DNA of 64,000 nt. Source: Hydrogenimonas thermophila (GTDB lineage: Bacteria; Campylobacterota; Campylobacteria; Campylobacterales; Hydrogenimonadaceae). Below, piece after piece: positions 52,071 to 61,635 of this stretch. A model generated the notes under the pieces. That model was given only the letters and a program-made list of their open reading frames with translations, made no database searches and was not told the origin of the DNA. Location of the stretch: positions 62,001 to 126,000 of the forward strand of contig NZ_FOXB01000004.1 of assembly GCF_900115615.1 (NCBI RefSeq), read 5' to 3'. Made by a program: the position numbers and the translations under genes. The first letter of the stretch is position 1; each line of letters starts with the position of its first letter.

Positions 52071-54569
52071 TTACTTAATTTTAATATTGAAAACAGCTCC
52101 TTCCAAAATATTTTTTGCATTAATCTCTCCATTAAATTTTGTTTGTATAATATTTTTTGCTATAAAAAGTCCAAATCCTGAACTATTTTTTGTTTTGGAA
52201 ATAGTAGGTGTAAATATATCCTCAATATTTCCATCAATACCGCCACCATTATCTTTAACAGTTATGATGATAAATTTATCTTCTTTTCTTGCATCTATAG
52301 TAATGGTTGGGTTTTGGATATTACGTTCTTTAAAAATATTTTGAGCATTTGTAAAAAGTGTAAGTAGTACTTGTTCAAGTTGATTCTTATTACCTATTAT
52401 ACGCAAATCTTTTTCTATATTTTTATATATTGTAATATTATGTTCTTCTATACTATTATGTATAATTTCTAGAGTTTCATCTATAGCTTCTTCAATAGAA
52501 AAATACTCTTTCTGATCATTATCTTTATAAAAATTATTGAAAGTGTCAATTGTATTTGTCATAAATTGTATACTTCCTTTCATTAATTTTGTTATTCTTT
52601 TTAATTCATCTTTAGAAATATCTTGATTTAAAAATAGTTTAGAGTCTAAAAGCATAATCCAAGAAGATAATTCATTGAGTGGAGCTTTCCATTGATGTGC
52701 AATATTATTTACAATATTTTTCATTGACTCTTGTTTGTTATAGTAAAATAAAAGAGTTTCTTGTAACCTATTTTTTTCAATTTCTTGGTTTACTTTTTGT
52801 TTGAGTTTAATATTCCAAACTATTACAAATATAATTATTAATAGAGTAAAAGAGATAATTTTAATAATGAGCATATAATCAATATTAGATATATGTCTCA
52901 TAAACCATTTATTCATTAGTTCATTTTTCTCTTGTTCAGTGATGTTATTTATGCCTTTTTGTAAAATATCTCTTAATATTTCTTGTTGCTTATTTGTCGC
53001 TATTCGAAGTTTTACACTAAAATGTTTGTTTTTTACATCAAAAGCTGGTTTTAAATTGCTTATATTGTATTTTTGTATTGTATAGTTTAAAACACCTAAA
53101 GTATTCATGAAACCATCAGCTTCATTAAAAGCTACTGCCTTTAATCCATCAAGTGTATTATTTACTAACAGTACCTTTATTTTAGGATAATATTTTTGAA
53201 TTAACTCTTCTTCTGAGAACCCTTTTATAACTGCTAATATTTTTCCATTAAAATCATTTAAACTTTTGTATTTTTTTGCATTCTCTTCTCTTGTTACAAC
53301 ACTATCTATTACTTCTTTGTAAGGTGATGTAAAAGATAAAAACTTTTCTCTTTTCGGTGTTTTTACAATATTTAACATAACGTCTAATGAGCCATCTTTT
53401 AACATCTTTATAAATTCATTCCAACTATAACCATGTACATATTCAATTTTAATACCTATCTTTTTTGCAATCAAATTCATATAATCAATTGAAAAACCTT
53501 CTGCTTTTCCATTTATATTGTAGTTAAAAGGTGCCCAGTCTATTTCATTATGTACCTTTATAATTTTTTTTGAATCTAAATATTCCAACTCCTCTTTAGT
53601 TAATGGAATATTGTATCTATTCTCTCTAAAGATGAAATCTTTGTAATTAATTGTTTTATTTTGATCAACAAAACCTAGATTTTTAAAATTATCAACCATC
53701 AATTTGATTCTATTTTTGTCAATACTTCCTATAGGATATATATTTGGCAGCATAATACTTTCAACCTGTTTTGCCTCAAATATTAAAGCATCTTTTGTTT
53801 TATGTTGTGTATTGTACTTTTTAAGTATTAGTTCTATTACTTCATCTTTATGCTTCAGAGCATATTCCCACCCTTTTATAGAAGCATCTCTAAATTTTTT
53901 TACTCGTTTAGGATGATGTTTTACTTCTTCTTGTGATGTAAAAAGATTTAAATCATAAAACTCAGCTCCATATATAGTAGGATTTAAAAGATTATAAGGA
54001 ACTTTTGCTTTATTAAGATAGTAGATTTCATTAGTTGTAAAAATTGCCATTGCATCTACTTTTTTATCTATAAAATCTTGTACGTTAAAACTAGGAGGAA
54101 TATGAATAAAGTCATTAGATGTCAAACCAAACTTTTTAAACATAATTAGCATCATAGCACTATTAATATCGTTTCCAATCCCCATAACTTTTTTACCTTT
54201 TAAATCTGAAGGAAGACGAATATCTTTAGTTGTTACAATTGCTAAAGGGGACTGTTTAAAAAAGTTTGCAACAAAAACAATTGGCTTGCCTTTGAGATAT
54301 TCTGAAACTATATTTGCATAGGTGGTTCCATATATCCCTTCTTTACTGAGTACCTTATCAATAATGTTAATTTCAGGACTAAACTCTACAAACTCAACAT
54401 CAAGCCCTACATCTTTATAGTACCCTTTCTCTTTTGCTATATAAAATCCAGCATACTCAAACTGATGTTTCCATTGAAATTGCAAAGTGATTTTTTCTAA
54501 AGATTTTGCAAATAAAAAATTTGTTGCAAATATTAAAAAAAAGATTATTATTCTATATTTATTTTCCAT
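52071..54569 (-). CDS. Sensor kinase with NMT1/THI5-like and SBP3 periplasmic domains
   Basis: 832 residues. Signal-anchor (MENKYRIIIFFLIFATNFLF), an NMT1/THI5-like binding domain (about 25-310; LQFQWKHQFEYAGFYIAKEK, then GYYKDVGLDVEFVEF), a second amino-acid-type (SBP_bac_3) domain (about 325-545; HNEIDWAPFNYNINGKAEGF), a membrane span (about 555-577) and the kinase core with NIAHQWKAPLNELSSW, VLLTLFTNAQN and SGFGLFIAKNII. NMT1 domains bind thiamine pyrimidine precursors or similar small molecules. It overlaps its regulator gene by 22 bp. Confidence 0.88.
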   Translation of the reverse strand: MENKYRIIIFFLIFATNFLFAKSLEKITLQFQWKHQFEYAGFYIAKEKGYYKDVGLDVEFVEFSPEINIIDKVLSKEGIYGTTYANIVSEYLKGKPIVFVANFFKQSPLAIVTTKDIRLPSDLKGKKVMGIGNDINSAMMLIMFKKFGLTSNDFIHIPPSFNVQDFIDKKVDAMAIFTTNEIYYLNKAKVPYNLLNPTIYGAEFYDLNLFTSQEEVKHHPKRVKKFRDASIKGWEYALKHKDEVIELILKKYNTQHKTKDALIFEAKQVESIMLPNIYPIGSIDKNRIKLMVDNFKNLGFVDQNKTINYKDFIFRENRYNIPLTKEELEYLDSKKIIKVHNEIDWAPFNYNINGKAEGFSIDYMNLIAKKIGIKIEYVHGYSWNEFIKMLKDGSLDVMLNIVKTPKREKFLSFTSPYKEVIDSVVTREENAKKYKSLNDFNGKILAVIKGFSEEELIQKYYPKIKVLLVNNTLDGLKAVAFNEADGFMNTLGVLNYTIQKYNISNLKPAFDVKNKHFSVKLRIATNKQQEILRDILQKGINNITEQEKNELMNKWFMRHISNIDYMLIIKIISFTLLIIIFVIVWNIKLKQKVNQEIEKNRLQETLLFYYNKQESMKNIVNNIAHQWKAPLNELSSWIMLLDSKLFLNQDISKDELKRITKLMKGSIQFMTNTIDTFNNFYKDNDQKEYFSIEEAIDETLEIIHNSIEEHNITIYKNIEKDLRIIGNKNQLEQVLLTLFTNAQNIFKERNIQNPTITIDARKEDKFIIITVKDNGGGIDGNIEDIFTPTISKTKNSSGFGLFIAKNIIQTKFNGEINAKNILEGAVFNIKIK

Positions 54570-55228
54570 CCGATTTTACTTATATTGATAATTTTTTCTT
54601 TTCCTATTTTTCTTCTTAAGCTTCCAATAAGGTTCTTAATAGCACTGTCACTTATATAGTTGTCATTCCAAATATGAAACTCTAAATCATTGCGACTAAT
54701 GATCTTATTTCGATTTTTTAGAAATAGTTGTAATAAAAGATTCTCTTTTTTGCCAAGTTTTACTTTTATATTTTCTTCAAAAAGTTCAAGAGAATCAAAA
54801 TCATAATATAATTTAGAATCTAAAGTAACAATCTGTTGTGATCTAATTTTTTTTAAACATTTCAGCATACTTTGTTGGAAATTTACAATATCAAGAGGTT
54901 TTATAATATAGCCATCTATTTGAAGGTTTATAGCTTCCATAAGGTATTTGTTATCACTATATGATGTTAAAAAAACTATTGGAGTGCCAACATCATCTTC
55001 TCTAATCTTTTTTACAATAGCCATACCATTTAAACTGTTTTTCAATTCTATGTCCACCAAAATAATATCTGGGGAATTTTTAGCATATATTTCAAGTGCC
55101 TCTTCGTAATTTTTTGCAATATAAACATTTTGAAAAAATAGCTCAAATGATGAAGCATAGCTTTGACTTACAGACTCATCATCTTCTACATATAGCAGGC
55201 TTAATTTATATAATTCATTTAATTCCAT
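54548..55228 (-). CDS. OmpR-family response regulator of the NMT1-type kinase
   Basis: 226 residues. The receiver domain has YVEDDES, phosphorylation Asp in DIILVDIELKNSLNG, Thr in VFLTSYS and Lys in YIIKPLD; the winged helix has KKENLLLQLFLKNRNKIISR and ends ISKIGWKINIE. It overlaps the kinase gene. Two TTTGTTTTAAGACA direct repeats upstream, between it and the divergent hybrid kinase gene, are candidate binding sites. Confidence 0.9.
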   Translation of the reverse strand: MELNELYKLSLLYVEDDESVSQSYASSFELFFQNVYIAKNYEEALEIYAKNSPDIILVDIELKNSLNGMAIVKKIREDDVGTPIVFLTSYSDNKYLMEAINLQIDGYIIKPLDIVNFQQSMLKCLKKIRSQQIVTLDSKLYYDFDSLELFEENIKVKLGKKENLLLQLFLKNRNKIISRNDLEFHIWNDNYISDSAIKNLIGSLRRKIGKEKIINISKIGWKINIE

Positions 55229-55251
55229 AATTAAATTCTATCATATAAAAG

Positions 55252-55334
55252 TTTGTTTTAAGACAGCTAATTTGTTTTAAGACAAATCTTGAAACTTACT
55301 TTTTATTGCTACTATTTACATAAACTTTTATAAT
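55252..55334 (+). promoter_or_regulatory. Divergent control region with 14-bp direct repeats and promoter
   Basis: TTTGTTTTAAGACA at 55,252-55,265 and 55,271-55,284 (19 bp apart) lie between the regulator and the hybrid-kinase genes. TTGCTA (55,306-55,311), 17 bp, TATAAT (55,329-55,334) would drive the hybrid-kinase gene, with the transcript starting just before ATG 55,347. From 55,282 the sequence is closely repeated at 59,456. Confidence 0.6.
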
Positions 55335-55346
55335 AAAGATTTTTAG

Positions 55347-57896
55347 ATGCAAAACAGAATACGAAACTACAATCAACTTGTAGCAGATGAGACTATAGAA
55401 GACTACTCTTTACGATATGCTCCAAAAACCTTTAGAAAATGGTCTGAGTTTTTAATTGCAAATACTGCTATAGGGAGTATATCTTTTTTGGCTCTTGAGG
55501 CTATTGGAGCTTCCATTGCCCTACATTATGGGTTTACTACAGCATTTTGGGCAATTCTTACAGCTTCACTCATCATATTTTTTACAGCAATTCCTATTAG
55601 TTACTATGCCGCAAAATATAATATAGATATAGATTTGATTACAAGAAGTGCAGGGTTTGGTTATGTTGGCTCTACATTTACATCTTTGATATATGCATCT
55701 TTTAGTTTTATCTTTTTTGCACTTGAAGCTGCCATTATGGCGCAGGCATTGGAGGTTTATTTTGGTATTCCTTTAAGTTTTGGATATATAATTAGCTCTT
55801 TAGTAATTATTCCCATTGTTTTTTACGGAATTACTCTTATAAATAGATTGCAGTTTTTAACTCAACCCATTTGGCTTATTATGATGGTTGTCCCATACAT
55901 TGCCATACTATACAAAGAGCCAAATGCAATTTCTGCTTTCAAGTCTCTTACAGGAAATATATCTGGCAGTAATGAGTTTGATTTTTACTATTTTGGTATG
56001 GCAGTTGGAGTGTCACTATCTTTGATAGCTCAGATTGGAGAACAGGTTGATTATCTGCGTTTTATGCCACCACTTAAAAAAGAGAATAGATTTAAATGGT
56101 GGGTTTCAGTACTCATAGCTGGACCAGGTTGGATAATACTAGGTTTTTTAAAACAGATAGGTGGTATGTTTTTAGCATCTATGGTTTTATTGACGGGACT
56201 AAGTGCATATGAAGCTAAAACACCTATTGAGATGTACAATATAGGTTATCAATATATTTTTGATAATCCAGAACATGCTTTAGTTGCTGCTACTATATTT
56301 GTAATAATCTCGCAAATCAAAATAAATGTAACAAATGCTTATGCAGGTTCACTGGCTTGGTCAAACTTTTTTTCACGTGTTACACATTCCCACCCTGGTC
56401 GTGTTGTTTGGATGCTCTTTAATATAGGTATTGCATTACTACTTATGGAGCTTGGAGTTTTTGATGTTTTAGAAAAGGTTTTGGGACTCTACTCTAATGT
56501 TGCCATCGCTTGGATTGGAGCAATTTTTGCAGATTTAGTCATAAATAAACCTTTAGGACTGGCTCCAAAAGTTGTAGAGTTTAAAAGAGCATACCTTTAT
56601 AATGTAAATCCTGTTGGTGTTGGAAGTATGGGAATTGCATCACTTATATCCATATTTGCTTTTATGGGATATTTTGGGAGTTTAGCTCAAAGTTACTCTG
56701 CAATAATTGCCATGTTTATAGCCATATTACTCTCCCCAATCATAGCTATTTTGACAAAAGGTGAATATTATATAGCAAGAGAAAATATACATTTAAATAG
56801 TAAAAAAGTTTATGAAACTTGTAAAACTTGTAATCATGAGTATGAAATAGAAGATATGGCATATTGCCCTTTACATAATTCAAATATCTGCTCTTTATGC
56901 TGTTCTCTTGATTCTTTATGTCATGATATTTGTAAAAAAGATAGAGAACGCAGTATGCGAGATAAGATTGCTAAATTTGTAAGTACAATATTTAGAAACA
57001 CTATTTCAAAAGACACTAGCTTCAAAGTTTTTAATTTTTTTCTTCTATCATCGGGATTCTTTTTATTAATATGGATTACTGGATGGATGTCTTACTCTAT
57101 ACAAATAGATTTGATTCCATATGATCAAAGAGGATTGTTTAGAGAGTCTATAGAAAATTACTCTATGATAATTGGTATTTTAATGAGTATAGTTGCTTGG
57201 TGGATTTTACTTATTCAAGATAGTAAAGATAGAGCAGAAAATGAGTTGGAGTCAAGAAATACTAGTCTTGAGAATGAGGTTTTAATACGTACAGAAGCAG
57301 AACGTAAAGCTGAAGAAGCAACAAAAGCGAAAAGTAACTTTTTAGCAAATATGAGCCATGAGATAAGAACCCCAATGAATGGAATTTTAGGAATGTCTCA
57401 TTTAGTTTTGCAAACTGACCTTGATGATAAACAGAAAAATTACATACAAAAGATAGATAACAGTGCAAAATCACTTCTAGGCATCATAAACGATATTTTA
57501 GATTTTTCAAAAATAGAAGCAGGAAAACTGTCAATAGAGAAGATTGAATTCGATCTATTTAAAATGATAGAAAATGTAATAAATTTAATAGAATATAAAG
57601 CCCATGAAAAAAATATTGAATTAATAATAAGTTATGATAAGAGTTTAGGGAAAAAATATTATGGAGATAGCTTAAGAGTAAGTCAAGTTCTTACAAACTT
57701 ATTGAGTAATGCAGTTAAATTTACTGATGATGGTGAAGTTGGAATATATATTACAAAAATATATAAAAATCTATTAAGATTTGAAGTAGTTGATACAGGA
57801 ATAGGTTTAACATATGAGCAACAATCTAAACTCTTTAAATCATTTTCACAAGCAGATGGAAGTACCACCAGAAAGTATGGCGGAACAGGACTGTGA
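55347..57896 (+). CDS. N-terminal part of hybrid kinase: NCS1 permease-like domain, Cys cluster, HisKA/truncated ATPase
   Basis: 849 residues. Residues about 1-480 have some 12 membrane helices and the NCS1 (cytosine/purine/HMP permease) start [21 protein letters not shown] cysteine cluster follows ([16 protein letters not shown], then CSLCCS and CHDIC; about 492-530), which may bind zinc or an iron-sulfur cluster. Two more spans (about 560-580 and 607-625), a coiled coil and the HisKA domain with H671 ([14 protein letters not shown]) come next. The ATPase domain stops at GGTGL. Confidence 0.85.
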   Translation: MQNRIRNYNQLVADETIEDYSLRYAPKTFRKWSEFLIANTAIGSISFLALEAIGASIALHYGFTTAFWAILTASLIIFFTAIPISYYAAKYNIDIDLITRSAGFGYVGSTFTSLIYASFSFIFFALEAAIMAQALEVYFGIPLSFGYIISSLVIIPIVFYGITLINRLQFLTQPIWLIMMVVPYIAILYKEPNAISAFKSLTGNISGSNEFDFYYFGMAVGVSLSLIAQIGEQVDYLRFMPPLKKENRFKWWVSVLIAGPGWIILGFLKQIGGMFLASMVLLTGLSAYEAKTPIEMYNIGYQYIFDNPEHALVAATIFVIISQIKINVTNAYAGSLAWSNFFSRVTHSHPGRVVWMLFNIGIALLLMELGVFDVLEKVLGLYSNVAIAWIGAIFADLVINKPLGLAPKVVEFKRAYLYNVNPVGVGSMGIASLISIFAFMGYFGSLAQSYSAIIAMFIAILLSPIIAILTKGEYYIARENIHLNSKKVYETCKTCNHEYEIEDMAYCPLHNSNICSLCCSLDSLCHDICKKDRERSMRDKIAKFVSTIFRNTISKDTSFKVFNFFLLSSGFFLLIWITGWMSYSIQIDLIPYDQRGLFRESIENYSMIIGILMSIVAWWILLIQDSKDRAENELESRNTSLENEVLIRTEAERKAEEATKAKSNFLANMSHEIRTPMNGILGMSHLVLQTDLDDKQKNYIQKIDNSAKSLLGIINDILDFSKIEAGKLSIEKIEFDLFKMIENVINLIEYKAHEKNIELIISYDKSLGKKYYGDSLRVSQVLTNLLSNAVKFTDDGEVGIYITKIYKNLLRFEVVDTGIGLTYEQQSKLFKSFSQADGSTTRKYGGTGL

Positions 57897-57926
57897 CTTG
57901 CAATATCTAAACAACTTGTTGAACTT

Positions 57927-59411
57927 ATGAATGGAAAGATTTGGGTAGAGAGTGAGTATGGAAAAGGAAGTAAATTTATATTTGAGATTGAATTAGAAGA
58001 GAGAGAAGATACTAAGCAGTTTAACCTGTTTAGTGATAAAAAAGTTTTAGTAGTAGATGACAATAAATCTTGGCATAGTATATTGGCAAATATATTGGAG
58101 ATGTTCAACATAAAAGTTGATCATGCATACAGTGGAGAAGAGGCAGTCAAAAAAGTTTGTAAATGCAAAGAGTGTTATGACCTAATACTTATGGATTGGA
58201 ATATGCCAAAAATAGATGGTATAGAAGCTACAAAAATAATACAAAAAGAGTTTAAAAAACATCCGGTAACAATCATAATGATCAGCAGTTTTAGACAAGA
58301 GAGTATTGCAAATTTGGCTAAAGATGTTGGTATTGATATATTTTTACAAAAACCAATAAATCCATCAGTTTTAAATGACATATTAAGTGGGCTATTTTTA
58401 GATGGAGTAGATATTAAAAACATAGATACAGTTAAAGAAGATACATTAAAAGATGATCTACAAAGTTTAAACGGTAGTTCCATCTTGATAGTAGAAGACA
58501 ATGTTATAAACCAAGAGATAATCATAGGTTTACTAGAAAACAGCGGTATAAAAATAGATATAGCAAATAATGGTGTTGAAGCAGTTGATATGTTTAACGC
58601 AAACAGTACCAAATATGAACTAATCCTTATGGATCTGCAAATGCCAATAATGGGAGGAATTGAGGCAACCAAAATCATAAGAGAGAAATATAAAGATATT
58701 CCAATCATTGCGCTAACAGCAAATGCAATGAAAGAAGATGTTGAAAAGACCAAGCTTGCTGGTATGAATGAACACTTAAATAAACCAATAGAAGTAGAAA
58801 AGCTATATGCAACACTACTAAAGTTTATCTCAAAAAAAGAGAGCTCTTCAGAGATTAAGACAAAAAAAGAGGAGATAGAGTTACCTGAGTTTACAAATAT
58901 AGATATAAGTATAGGATTAAAATATCTCTCAAACAACAAAAAACTCTATCTAAAAATTCTAAATGACTTTTATGAGAGTTATAAAGATGTAAAACTTGAA
59001 GAGTTGAGTGATGAAGAGTTTAAAAGAGTAACCCACACAATCAAAGGTTTAAGTGCAAATATTGGAGCTAACTCTTTACACACCATTGCTAAAGAGTTAG
59101 ATGTTACACAAAACAAAAGCCTACTTCCTGAGTTTTACAAAGAACTAAATGCAGTTATAGATGAACTTGAAGAGAAACTCTCAAAAATAGATAACCAAAG
59201 AGATTTCAAGCCTGAATTAGACACTGAAACAAGAGATGAGTTACTAGAAGCTCTTAAAGAGTATGCCAAAAAAAGAAGATCGAAACTTTGTAATGAAGTA
59301 TTGGAAAAACTTTTAAGCTACAAGCTTTCTAATGAGGATCAACAACTTTTTAATGAGCTTAAAAAGTTGGTGGATGGTCGTAAATATAAAATTATTGTGG
59401 AGATGATATAG
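57927..59411 (+). CDS. C-terminal part of hybrid kinase: end of ATPase, two receivers, Hpt
   Basis: 494 residues from the first ATG after the in-frame TGA, which has no ribosome site, so separate translation is doubtful. It begins MNGKIWVESEYGKGSKFIFE (last strand of the HATPase domain). Receiver 1 (about 33-150) has DLILMDWNMPKIDG; receiver 2 (about 185-300) has LILMDLQMPIMGG. The Hpt domain (about 330-430) has the phospho-His in THTIKGLSANIGA. A short helical tail follows. Confidence 0.8.
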   Translation: MNGKIWVESEYGKGSKFIFEIELEEREDTKQFNLFSDKKVLVVDDNKSWHSILANILEMFNIKVDHAYSGEEAVKKVCKCKECYDLILMDWNMPKIDGIEATKIIQKEFKKHPVTIIMISSFRQESIANLAKDVGIDIFLQKPINPSVLNDILSGLFLDGVDIKNIDTVKEDTLKDDLQSLNGSSILIVEDNVINQEIIIGLLENSGIKIDIANNGVEAVDMFNANSTKYELILMDLQMPIMGGIEATKIIREKYKDIPIIALTANAMKEDVEKTKLAGMNEHLNKPIEVEKLYATLLKFISKKESSSEIKTKKEEIELPEFTNIDISIGLKYLSNNKKLYLKILNDFYESYKDVKLEELSDEEFKRVTHTIKGLSANIGANSLHTIAKELDVTQNKSLLPEFYKELNAVIDELEEKLSKIDNQRDFKPELDTETRDELLEALKEYAKKRRSKLCNEVLEKLLSYKLSNEDQQLFNELKKLVDGRKYKIIVEMI

Positions 59412-59455
59412 CCATTATAAAAAAGTCTGTTTTGGGATTGCTCTATGATGTAAAA

Positions 59456-59490
59456 ACAAATCTTACAACTCACTTTTTATAGCTATTATA
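59456..59490 (+). promoter_or_regulatory. Copy of the hybrid-kinase control block before the GGDEF gene
   Basis: ACAAATCTTACAACTCACTT and the following TTTATAGCTATTAT match the block starting at 55,282 (ACAAATCTTGAAACTTACTT, TTTATTGCTACTAT) at most positions. A GTCTGTTTTGGGATTG upstream recalls TTTGTTTTAAGACA. Joint regulation of both genes by one factor is inferred. Confidence 0.55.
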
Positions 59491-59559
59491 TTAACAAGTA
59501 ATTAAGTAGTAACTTGATGAATAATTATAAAAAGAGAATAGAATTATAGTGGAGATAAG

Positions 59560-60447
59560 ATGGGAAGTAAAACTATTTTAATAGTTGATGATACTATTGC
59601 AAATCTTGATATATTGGTTGATTTATTAGGACAATATGACGTTATTGATGCAGTAAATGGAGAAGATGCTCTTGAGATTGCAAATGAAGAGAGTATAGAT
59701 CTGATTTTACTTGATATTATGATGCCAGAGATGGATGGATATGAAGTTTGTAAAAGATTAAAATCTAATGAAAAGACAAAAGATATTCCAGTAATCTTTA
59801 TTACAGCTAAAACAGATGAAGATAGTATTGAAAAGGCTTATGATATTGGTGGAGCCGATTATGTTACAAAACCTTTTAGACCAAAAGAGTTGTTATCTAG
59901 AGTAAAGAAAGAGTTAAAACTACAAGAGTTGATGAAAGAGTTAAAGCTTTTAGCATCAACTGATCCTATGACAAAACTCTACAATAGAAGGTATTTTACT
60001 AATGTGTCACAACATATTTTAGAGATAGCAAAACGAGAAAATCAAAGTTTATCTTTGGTTATGTTAGATATTGATAAATTTAAAAATATTAATGATACTT
60101 ATGGTCATCAAATTGGTGATGAAGTAATTATTTCGCTTGCAAATGAGTTGACTCAAAATCAAAGAAAAAGTGATATCGTCTCTAGATATGGCGGAGAAGA
60201 GTTTGTAGTATTGCTACCAAATACATCGCTGGAAGAAGCAATAGGAGTAGCTGAAAAATTAAGAGAAAAAATAGACTTAAAAACTATTAATTTAGATAAT
60301 TATGAAAAGTTGAAGTTTACTATTAGCCTTGGAGTGTCAGAAGTTAAAGTTTTTAATGAAAAAAATATAGAGAAAGCGCTTAAACGTGCAGATGATGCTC
60401 TTTATACTGCAAAAGAGAGTGGTAGAAATAGAGTTTGCTTTGTATAA
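59560..60447 (+). CDS. Receiver-GGDEF diguanylate cyclase (PleD/WspR-like)
   Basis: 295 residues. The receiver (1-120) has DDT, DLILLDIMMPEMDG and the Lys in YVTKPFR. The GGDEF domain (about 130-295) has the active GGEEF (SRYGGEEFVVLLP) and, five residues ahead, RKSD as an inhibitory c-di-GMP site. It should make c-di-GMP when phosphorylated, perhaps by the hybrid kinase upstream, whose promoter block it shares. Confidence 0.92.
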   Translation: MGSKTILIVDDTIANLDILVDLLGQYDVIDAVNGEDALEIANEESIDLILLDIMMPEMDGYEVCKRLKSNEKTKDIPVIFITAKTDEDSIEKAYDIGGADYVTKPFRPKELLSRVKKELKLQELMKELKLLASTDPMTKLYNRRYFTNVSQHILEIAKRENQSLSLVMLDIDKFKNINDTYGHQIGDEVIISLANELTQNQRKSDIVSRYGGEEFVVLLPNTSLEEAIGVAEKLREKIDLKTINLDNYEKLKFTISLGVSEVKVFNEKNIEKALKRADDALYTAKESGRNRVCFV

Positions 60448-60477
60448 TTTAATTGAAATGGAAGTTTGGTAATTTTG

Positions 60478-61359
60478 ATGAATGTATTAATTGTTGACGA
60501 TAAAAACAGTTATATTGATATGGCTATTGCTTTTTTAGAGGATATTGAAAATATAAAGTTATATACATCAATGAGCGGTAAAGAGGCACTTATAAAAACT
60601 ACTAAAGTAAGCTTTGATCTAATACTGCTTGATATTATTATGCCAAATATGGATGGATTTGAGGTATGCAAAAGATTAAAACAGCATCCACGTACAAAAG
60701 ATATTCCTGTTATATTTCTGACATCTGAAAATAGTTTAGATTTTATAATAAAAGCATTTGAGTATGGAGCTATAGATTATATAAACAAACCATTTACCGC
60801 TGAAGAATTAAGAGCAAGAGTGAATACTCAACTAAAACTATATAAAACGGTAAAAGAGCTTAAAGCAAAACAGAGTCAATTGGTACAATTGTCAATTATT
60901 GATCCGTTGACTAAAATATATAATTTTACTTATCTTAAAACTAAACTAAAATATTTATTAGATAATAAAGAAAGATTTTGGTTTATTCATATTCAAATTG
61001 ATAATTTAGGGAAAATAAGTAAAGTATTTGGACATAATCAAACTGAAAAATTGTTATTAGAGTTTGTAGAGGTTTTAAATGATATATTTGCAGATAAAAA
61101 TATGATTTTTCGACTATATGGTGCTCATTTTGGGGTGATTATACAAAATCAAAAAAAAGAGAATATAGAAAAACTTTTGAACTCATTTTTAATAGAAATC
61201 AAGAACTTGCTTAAAACAGTTACAAATGTAAATTGTTTTATTGTTGCAAATTTATCAAAAGAATCTGATTCTGTTTCTTCTTTGTTAAATCGTTCTGATA
61301 ATCTAATTCATAGACACTATATGTTAAAAGATAAATTACAATACTTAATTGAAGAATAG
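60478..61359 (+). CDS. Receiver protein with degenerate GGDEF domain
   Basis: 293 residues from ATG 60,478 (the TTG at 60,466 directly follows the GGAAG site and is less likely). The receiver is intact: VDDKNSY, DLILLDIIMPNMDG, FLTSENS, YINKPF. In the second domain the signature is FRLYGAHFGVIIQ instead of GGDEF, so it cannot be an active cyclase; it may bind nucleotide or pair with its neighbour. It starts 30 bp after the active cyclase gene. Confidence 0.85.
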   Translation: MNVLIVDDKNSYIDMAIAFLEDIENIKLYTSMSGKEALIKTTKVSFDLILLDIIMPNMDGFEVCKRLKQHPRTKDIPVIFLTSENSLDFIIKAFEYGAIDYINKPFTAEELRARVNTQLKLYKTVKELKAKQSQLVQLSIIDPLTKIYNFTYLKTKLKYLLDNKERFWFIHIQIDNLGKISKVFGHNQTEKLLLEFVEVLNDIFADKNMIFRLYGAHFGVIIQNQKKENIEKLLNSFLIEIKNLLKTVTNVNCFIVANLSKESDSVSSLLNRSDNLIHRHYMLKDKLQYLIEE

Positions 61360-61635
61360 ATTAATATATCTTTTCTTTTTTGAATAATTATAAGAGGAAA
61401 TCATAAATATTAATTCTTGATATCAAATATAAAAATATCTCTAATTGACAACTAAATATGCAAAATAGTACAATAGTTTAAAAAATGGATGAAATATTAT
61501 TTGAAAAAATAGAAATAGAAGAAGTAGAGATAATTTTAGTCTTATTTATAATTTAAGTTTATATAGATGAAAAGTTAGTCTAAAAGAAGTTGTTACTAAC
61601 TATAAAAAGTTTTTTTATATTATAGGAAATATTAT
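61360..61635. other. Gene-free stretch before metH
   Basis: AT-rich, 276 bp. A 23-codon ATG frame at about 61,484 has no ribosome site. I see no cobalamin or SAM riboswitch pattern and no clear promoter boxes. Confidence 0.4.

Larger units (their letters stand above)
55347..59411 (+). pseudogene. NCS1-permease-like hybrid kinase (HK-REC-REC-Hpt), interrupted by one in-frame TGA
   Basis: Both parts lie in the same frame, 1355 codons in all, with TGA as codon 850 (57,894-57,896). Around it the codons read GGA ACA GGA CTG TGA CTT GCA ATA, i.e. GTGL-stop-LAISKQLVEL, where the family has GTGLGLAISKQLVELM. A single G-to-T change of GGA to TGA explains it. Without readthrough the kinase loses the end of its ATP-binding domain and both receivers. 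Either a recent inactivation, a sequencing error or strain-specific readthrough. Confidence 0.8.

Noticed and set aside
57894-57896. Selenocysteine or recoded glycine at the in-frame TGA
   Set aside because: No selenocysteine-type element is evident just downstream, the position is a structural glycine, and TGA serves as a normal stop in many genes here.
58175-58939. 254-residue minus-strand frame
   Set aside because: It lies opposite two clear receiver domains and has low-complexity Ser/Ile/Phe content typical of antisense readings in AT-rich genes.
61484-61555. 23-codon ORF before metH
   Set aside because: No ribosome site and biased AT-rich composition; probably chance.
61360-61635. Cobalamin riboswitch before metH
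   Set aside because: No B12-box-like conserved segment or pairing pattern could be recognised.
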